From assembly GCA_035310125.1 (NCBI GenBank), contig DATGEP010000333.1, positions 1-46,932 of the forward strand: a stretch of DNA of 46,932 nt. Direction: 5' to 3'. The notes beneath the pieces were generated by a model, which saw only the letters and a program-made list of their open reading frames with translations, did no database searches and was not told the origin of the DNA. Position 1 is the stretch's first letter, and each line of letters begins with the position of its first letter. This stretch comes from DATGEP01 sp035310125. GTDB taxonomy: Bacteria > Chloroflexota > Ktedonobacteria > Ktedonobacterales > JADMIN01. Shown piece after piece: positions 43,328-46,932 of the stretch. The translations under genes were made by a program, and so were the position numbers.

Positions 43328-44380
43328 ATGATCCCTTCATTGCGCCGCTCGCTCGTTGCACTCGCGCTGCTTGCCGTGCTGGTGCCCCAACTGGCCGGCT
43401 GCGCTGCGCAGTCCACGGCATCTCCCCCTTCGGGGAATGGCAAGCTCGATGATGTAACGCTCGCGCTCGACTGGACGCCCAACACCAACCACACTGGCAT
43501 CTACGTCGCCATGGCAAAGGGATGGTACGCCCAGCATGGCATCAAGCTCACGCTGTTGCCGTATTCCAGTAGCGTCGCGCCGGAGACACTGGTGGCCACG
43601 AACAAGGCCGACTTCGCCATCAGCTTCACCGAAAGCGTCACCTCGGCCCGCGCTGCCGGGCAGCCGCTCGTCTCTATCGCCGCCGTCATCCAGCACAACA
43701 CGTCCGCGCTTATCTCGCTCAAAGGCGCTGGCTTGGACACTGTGGCGAGCCTCAACGGCAAACGGTATGCCGGCTTCGGCGCTCCCTACGAGCAGCCCGT
43801 CATTGATCAGGTGCTGAGCTGCGGCGGCGCCGGTAATCCCACGTTTCGGAACATCACCACCACCCTGGACCCTGTCGAGGCGCTGAAGAGCAAGCAGTTC
43901 GACTTCGCCTGGGTGTATGAAGGCTGGGAAGTCATCCAGGCACAGCGCGAGGGCCTCCAGGTCAACGTGTTCCCGATCACCGACTACTGCATCCCCGACT
44001 ACTATTCACCCGTCATTATCAGCAGCCAATCGTTCATCGCGTCGCATTCCGACGTTATCAAGCGCTTTTTGGCAGCCACCTCACAGGGCTACACCTACGC
44101 CGTGCAGCATCCCAAGGACGCGGCTGATCTGCTCATCAAGGGCGCGCCCGCCGGCACCTTTGACGATACCGGCCTCGTCTACGCCAGCCAGAGCTACCTT
44201 AGCCCGCAGTATCAAGCCGACGCGAAGTGCTGGGGCTACCAGTTATCGGATAAGTGGACCGCCTACCCTCAGTTCATGTACAACCACCAGGCGATTCAGG
44301 ACGCCAACGGCAACCCCATCAAGTCGCCGCCTGACTACGCCGCCGCCTTCACCAACCAGTTCCTTCCGCCCTGCTCGTGA
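43328..44380 (+). CDS. thiY: Thiamine-precursor binding lipoprotein, NMT1/THI5 family
   Basis: 350 residues. Signal peptide with lipobox LAGC; Cys25 would be lipidated, anchoring the protein outside the membrane. The NMT1/THI5-like domain (from about 40) begins TLALDWTPNTNHTGIYVAMA and includes FGAPYEQPVIDQVL and WVYEGWEVIQAQREG, as in ThiY-type proteins binding pyrimidine precursors of thiamine. AAGGAG lies 8 bases before the ATG. Overlaps the ASCH gene by 4 bp (GTGA). Confidence 0.92.
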   Translation: MIPSLRRSLVALALLAVLVPQLAGCAAQSTASPPSGNGKLDDVTLALDWTPNTNHTGIYVAMAKGWYAQHGIKLTLLPYSSSVAPETLVATNKADFAISFTESVTSARAAGQPLVSIAAVIQHNTSALISLKGAGLDTVASLNGKRYAGFGAPYEQPVIDQVLSCGGAGNPTFRNITTTLDPVEALKSKQFDFAWVYEGWEVIQAQREGLQVNVFPITDYCIPDYYSPVIISSQSFIASHSDVIKRFLAATSQGYTYAVQHPKDAADLLIKGAPAGTFDDTGLVYASQSYLSPQYQADAKCWGYQLSDKWTAYPQFMYNHQAIQDANGNPIKSPPDYAAAFTNQFLPPCS

Positions 44381-44844
44381 TTTCTGAGCTGATGGATCGC
44401 CTGCGCGGCGACGCCTTCTGGGAGCGGTGCCTGGAAGAGTCGCCACGCACGTTCCATCTCGCGATCTTTGTCCCACCGTATCTGGACCTGATCCTGGAGG
44501 GACGGAAGACCGCCGAGTCGCGCTTCTCCCGCCTTCGCATCGCGCCATATGGACAGGTGGCAGCGGGCGACGTGCTGCTGCTCAAGCGCTCCGGCGGCCC
44601 GATTGCGGGTATCTGCCTCATCGAGCATGTCTGGCAATTTGACCTTGAGACTATAGGACTGGCGCCCATCCGCGCCGAATTCGCCGCAGCGCTCTGCGCC
44701 ACCGGCGACGCCTTCTGGCAGGCCCGCACGACCGCCCGCTATGCCACCATCATGTCGCTCACTCACGTCCGTCCCATCGCTCCTCTGCCTTACTCCAAGC
44801 GCGACCGGCGCGGCTGGGTATGTCTTCGAACGGTTCTGGAGTGA
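44377..44844 (+). CDS. ASCH-domain protein
   Basis: 155 residues. YLDLILEGRKTAESRFSRLR is the ASCH-domain signature (RNA- or nucleobase-related beta-barrel, related to PUA), followed by AAGDVLLLKRSGGPIAG, the typical second block. Some ASCH proteins hydrolyse N4-acetylcytidine; others bind RNA. The GTG start overlaps the thiY stop, so it is part of the riboswitch-controlled transcript. A role in handling an imported pyrimidine or in RNA binding is possible (inference). No terminator is seen after it. Confidence 0.8.
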   Translation: MISELMDRLRGDAFWERCLEESPRTFHLAIFVPPYLDLILEGRKTAESRFSRLRIAPYGQVAAGDVLLLKRSGGPIAGICLIEHVWQFDLETIGLAPIRAEFAAALCATGDAFWQARTTARYATIMSLTHVRPIAPLPYSKRDRRGWVCLRTVLE

Positions 44845-44958
44845 TAAGAAGGAGCTATCACAAAGAAGATCGAGTCCTTTTCTGCAACATCGCATACAGC
44901 AACACACGTCAGGCACGATTTGGCGCGTGAAGTCGGGAGGACACACGCGCAGCAGAAC

Positions 44959-44988
44959 TTGACAAAAAGCTAGCAGCGATTCTACAAT
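44959..44988 (+). promoter_or_regulatory. Promoter of the 132-residue hypothetical gene
   Basis: -35 TTGACA (44959-44964, perfect), 18-bp spacer, -10 TACAAT (44983-44988). The start near 44995 leaves about 66 bases of leader. Confidence 0.65.
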
Positions 44989-45060
44989 TCGGTGCAAGCA
45001 CGCAGCGGACTGCAATTCGCTGAATGTGCCGCTCTAGCTGCAATGGGAAAGGCGACGCAC

Positions 45061-45459
45061 ATGTTTGGGCATAAGAAAGACAAACGGCCCCAAGAAAAGG
45101 ACCACACGGACCGCGTCGAGGAGTCAACCGAAAAGCCGTCTATAGGCAGTGGGGCGCACAGTAATTCTGCCAGCCTTCATCCATTGCTCAAAGAAGGGAT
45201 AGTTGGTAGTGCCAGCTATCTTGGCACTCTTGGTGGCGAACATCTTGGTGCACATATGGCACACAACCTGAGTGCCCACCATATTCCTTTGCCACCTTCA
45301 CATGTCGATACAGCAGCTACCGGAGCTATTGGCGCGGCTGCTGGTGCGGAGATGGGAGATCTAGCCAGCACGGCTCTCATGGCTGCCGCACCGTTGGCTC
45401 TAGGATGGTTGGCGCGCCGGCGGACGAACGCGCGACTTTCCCGAAGAAAGAGGCCATAA
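45061..45459 (+). CDS. Hypothetical protein, 132 residues
   Basis: No family recognised. The first 45 residues are highly charged (MFGHKKDKRPQEKDHTDRVE), then a His-, Ser- and Gly-rich part (LGGEHLGAHMAHNLSAHHI), then a small-residue, Gly/Ala-rich segment (AATGAIGAAAGAEMGDLAST, then ALMAAAPLALGWLARRR) that could insert in a membrane as a GxxxG helix pair. The protein ends in an Arg/Lys cluster. Start at 45061 follows AAAGG at 8 bases; ATG at 45043 is an alternative. It has its own strong promoter, so expression is likely. Confidence 0.6.
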   Translation: MFGHKKDKRPQEKDHTDRVEESTEKPSIGSGAHSNSASLHPLLKEGIVGSASYLGTLGGEHLGAHMAHNLSAHHIPLPPSHVDTAATGAIGAAAGAEMGDLASTALMAAAPLALGWLARRRTNARLSRRKRP

Positions 45460-45766
45460 CACTACGTTGGTCACTCGCCGCCCTTCTGGCGAAGCAACTT
45501 CTCAGCGCTCGCGTCGCTTGGCGGCGACGCGAGCGCGGCCTGCATCGAAGAGATCGCTCAGCTTCGGGCCGCACATGCATCTCCGCAAGAACGCGCTCGC
45601 ACCCGTCAACAATGCTATGAGACATGCCTGCATCGTCCCTTCCTGGTGTGGCGTCCGTGCCGCGCTGGTGTCTCGCCGATGGCCAGCAACGCCGGCAGGC
45701 TCCGATTTAGAGCGCAGCGTTCCTTGTTTTCCTTGCTGTCTCGGGTTGAACCATTTCGTTGCCTTA
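45460..45766. other. Intergenic stretch, no supported gene
   Basis: About 300 bases between the hypothetical gene and the end of carA. I see no coding frame with a ribosome binding site, no RNA gene and no clear terminator. Confidence 0.5.
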
Positions 45767-46932
45767 TCATCCAGCTACCAACGCCAGCCCCGCCTCCTCC
45801 TCATCGTTCTCCGCACGTCCCTGTCGCGTCCGCTCGCGCTCCTCGTCAATCAGCACGGCGAAGCGGTCGAACAGAGCGCGGTTGTCTTCGGGTCCCGGCG
45901 CCGCCTCCGGGTGATACTGCACCGAGAACACTGGCAGCGTCTCATGCGCCAACCCCTCCACGCTGCCATCCGAGAGATTGATGTGGCTCACATAGAACCC
46001 ACTCGCTGGGGGAAGACTGGCCGCCTCGACCTGGAAAGTGTGGTTCTGGCTGGTGATCGTCACCCGCCCTGTGCGCAGCTCTTTGACCGGGTGGTTGGCA
46101 CCGTGATGCCCAAACGGCAACCGGCTGGTCTGGGCGCCCGCCGCCAAGCCCAGGATCTGATGGCCCAGACAAATGCCCATCATGGGAATGTGGCGTGCGA
46201 GGAGCGCGTGGGTGAGCTCAACCAAACCCGTTACGCTCTCTGGGTCACCGGGACCGTTGGCCAGCAGCACGCCGTCGGGAGCCAGCCGGGCGAAATCGGC
46301 CAGGGTCAGGCGAGGCGGAGCGACCACCACCTCCAGCCCCCGCTCGACCAGGCAGCGCGCAATATTATGCTTGAAACCCGTATCTACCAGCAGCACCCGC
46401 GGCGGTTGTACTCCCCCGCTTCCGCTTCCTGAGCGGCGTCCGGCGGACGCCCGCGGCGGCGCACCGGGACTCTCAGCTGCCCAGATCGCCACGTCATCGC
46501 CGGCCACCTCGCCGACCACATCGAGCTGGGAGACCGATGCCACCTGCTGGGCCGCCGCCACCAGCGCCGCCAGGTCAGGCTGGACTCCGGCGGGATAGGC
46601 GCGCAGCACCCCCCGCAGCGTCCCCCGCGTGCGCAGATGTCGCGTCAGCGCCCGTGTATCCAACTCGCTGATCCCAGGTATGTCGTTCTCCAGAAGAAAC
46701 TGGTTCAGGCTGCCGGTTGCCCGCCAGTTGGAGAACTCGTCACAGTAGTCACGGACGAGCAGAGCGGAGAGCCAGGGGCGGCGCGACTCGCCATCCTCGG
46801 CGGCTACGCCGTAGTTGCCAATGAGGGGGTAGGTGAGGCAGACCATCTGGCCGCGATAGGAGGGATCGGTGCAGATCTCCTGGTAGCCGGTCATGCCGGT
46901 GGCGAAGACCACCTCGCCGCACCGCCCATCGC
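45767..46932 (-). CDS. carA: Carbamoyl-phosphate synthase small subunit, N-terminus beyond the window
   Basis: 388 residues visible; the frame stays open to the right edge (residues DGRCGEVVFATGMTGYQE), so the first 25 or so residues lie outside. It supplies ammonia from glutamine to CarB for arginine and pyrimidine synthesis. The C-terminal class I glutamine amidotransferase has MGICLGHQ with the nucleophilic Cys and VQYHPEA with the His-Glu pair. Between the two domains is a low-complexity Ser/Gly/Pro/Arg insertion (SPGAPPRASAGRRSGSGSGG) not usual in CarA. The tail is acidic. carB is not seen. Confidence 0.95.
   Translation of the reverse strand, partial: DGRCGEVVFATGMTGYQEICTDPSYRGQMVCLTYPLIGNYGVAAEDGESRRPWLSALLVRDYCDEFSNWRATGSLNQFLLENDIPGISELDTRALTRHLRTRGTLRGVLRAYPAGVQPDLAALVAAAQQVASVSQLDVVGEVAGDDVAIWAAESPGAPPRASAGRRSGSGSGGVQPPRVLLVDTGFKHNIARCLVERGLEVVVAPPRLTLADFARLAPDGVLLANGPGDPESVTGLVELTHALLARHIPMMGICLGHQILGLAAGAQTSRLPFGHHGANHPVKELRTGRVTITSQNHTFQVEAASLPPASGFYVSHINLSDGSVEGLAHETLPVFSVQYHPEAAPGPEDNRALFDRFAVLIDEERERTRQGRAENDEEEAGLALVAG

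Overview
The window is GC-rich bacterial chromosome with dense genes on both strands and no phage, insertion-sequence or CRISPR signature. Housekeeping genes (threonine operon, a primary-type sigma factor, clpP, mutS2, sigma-54, ribosomal protein L9, sucCD, carA) sit among signalling genes: a transmembrane Ser/Thr kinase, an XRE-TPR regulator, an ECF sigma/anti-sigma pair and a class III cyclase-ATPase-TPR protein. A bacterial SUI1 protein, GTG/TTG starts and this gene mix suggest a member of the Chloroflexota (Ktedonobacteria-like). That placement is inference from content; no rRNA or tRNA gene is visible to confirm it.

1-4.7 kb: tail of an acyl-CoA ligase, a broken alpha/beta-hydrolase gene, a quinone-oxidoreductase-type MDR gene, and on the minus strand an operon of a metallo-beta-lactamase-fold protein and an MhpA-like FAD monooxygenase. 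A 17-bp perfect inverted repeat brackets the hydrolase remnant and the MDR gene. 4.6-10 kb: two divergent promoters about 12 bp apart, a leader with a terminator-like hairpin, then the overlapping lysC-hom-thrB-thrC operon (aspartate to threonine, lacking asd). 10-14.6 kb: sigma factor; a minus-strand operon of a single-cysteine peroxiredoxin and a selenoprotein of the GrdB-related family, whose in-frame UGA is followed by a well-placed bSECIS-like hairpin; a 46-residue small ORF; then clpP and a methyltransferase. 14.6-23 kb: mutS2, Ser/Thr kinase, a membrane-anchored hypothetical protein, SUI1, a long intergenic region with one good promoter, and an XRE-TPR regulator. 23-31.9 kb: FtsX/MacB-type ABC permease with an ATPase carrying a C-terminal AbrB-like domain, a cNMP-binding protein, an acyl-CoA synthetase, sigma-54 with an inserted zinc ribbon and a sigma-54-type promoter in front of its own gene, and L9. 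32-37.6 kb: ECF sigma/anti-sigma pair, a THI5/NMT1-like protein without signal peptide, sucCD. 37.9-46.9 kb: cyclase-ATPase-TPR protein; a TPP riboswitch controlling thiZ-thiX-thiY plus an ASCH-domain gene; a hypothetical protein with a strong promoter; and carA running off the right edge.

The observations most worth testing are the peroxiredoxin-selenoprotein pair (a 1-Cys peroxiredoxin coupled to a U-x-x-C protein), the zinc-ribbon sigma-54 that may control itself, and the ASCH gene inside a TPP-riboswitch transport operon.
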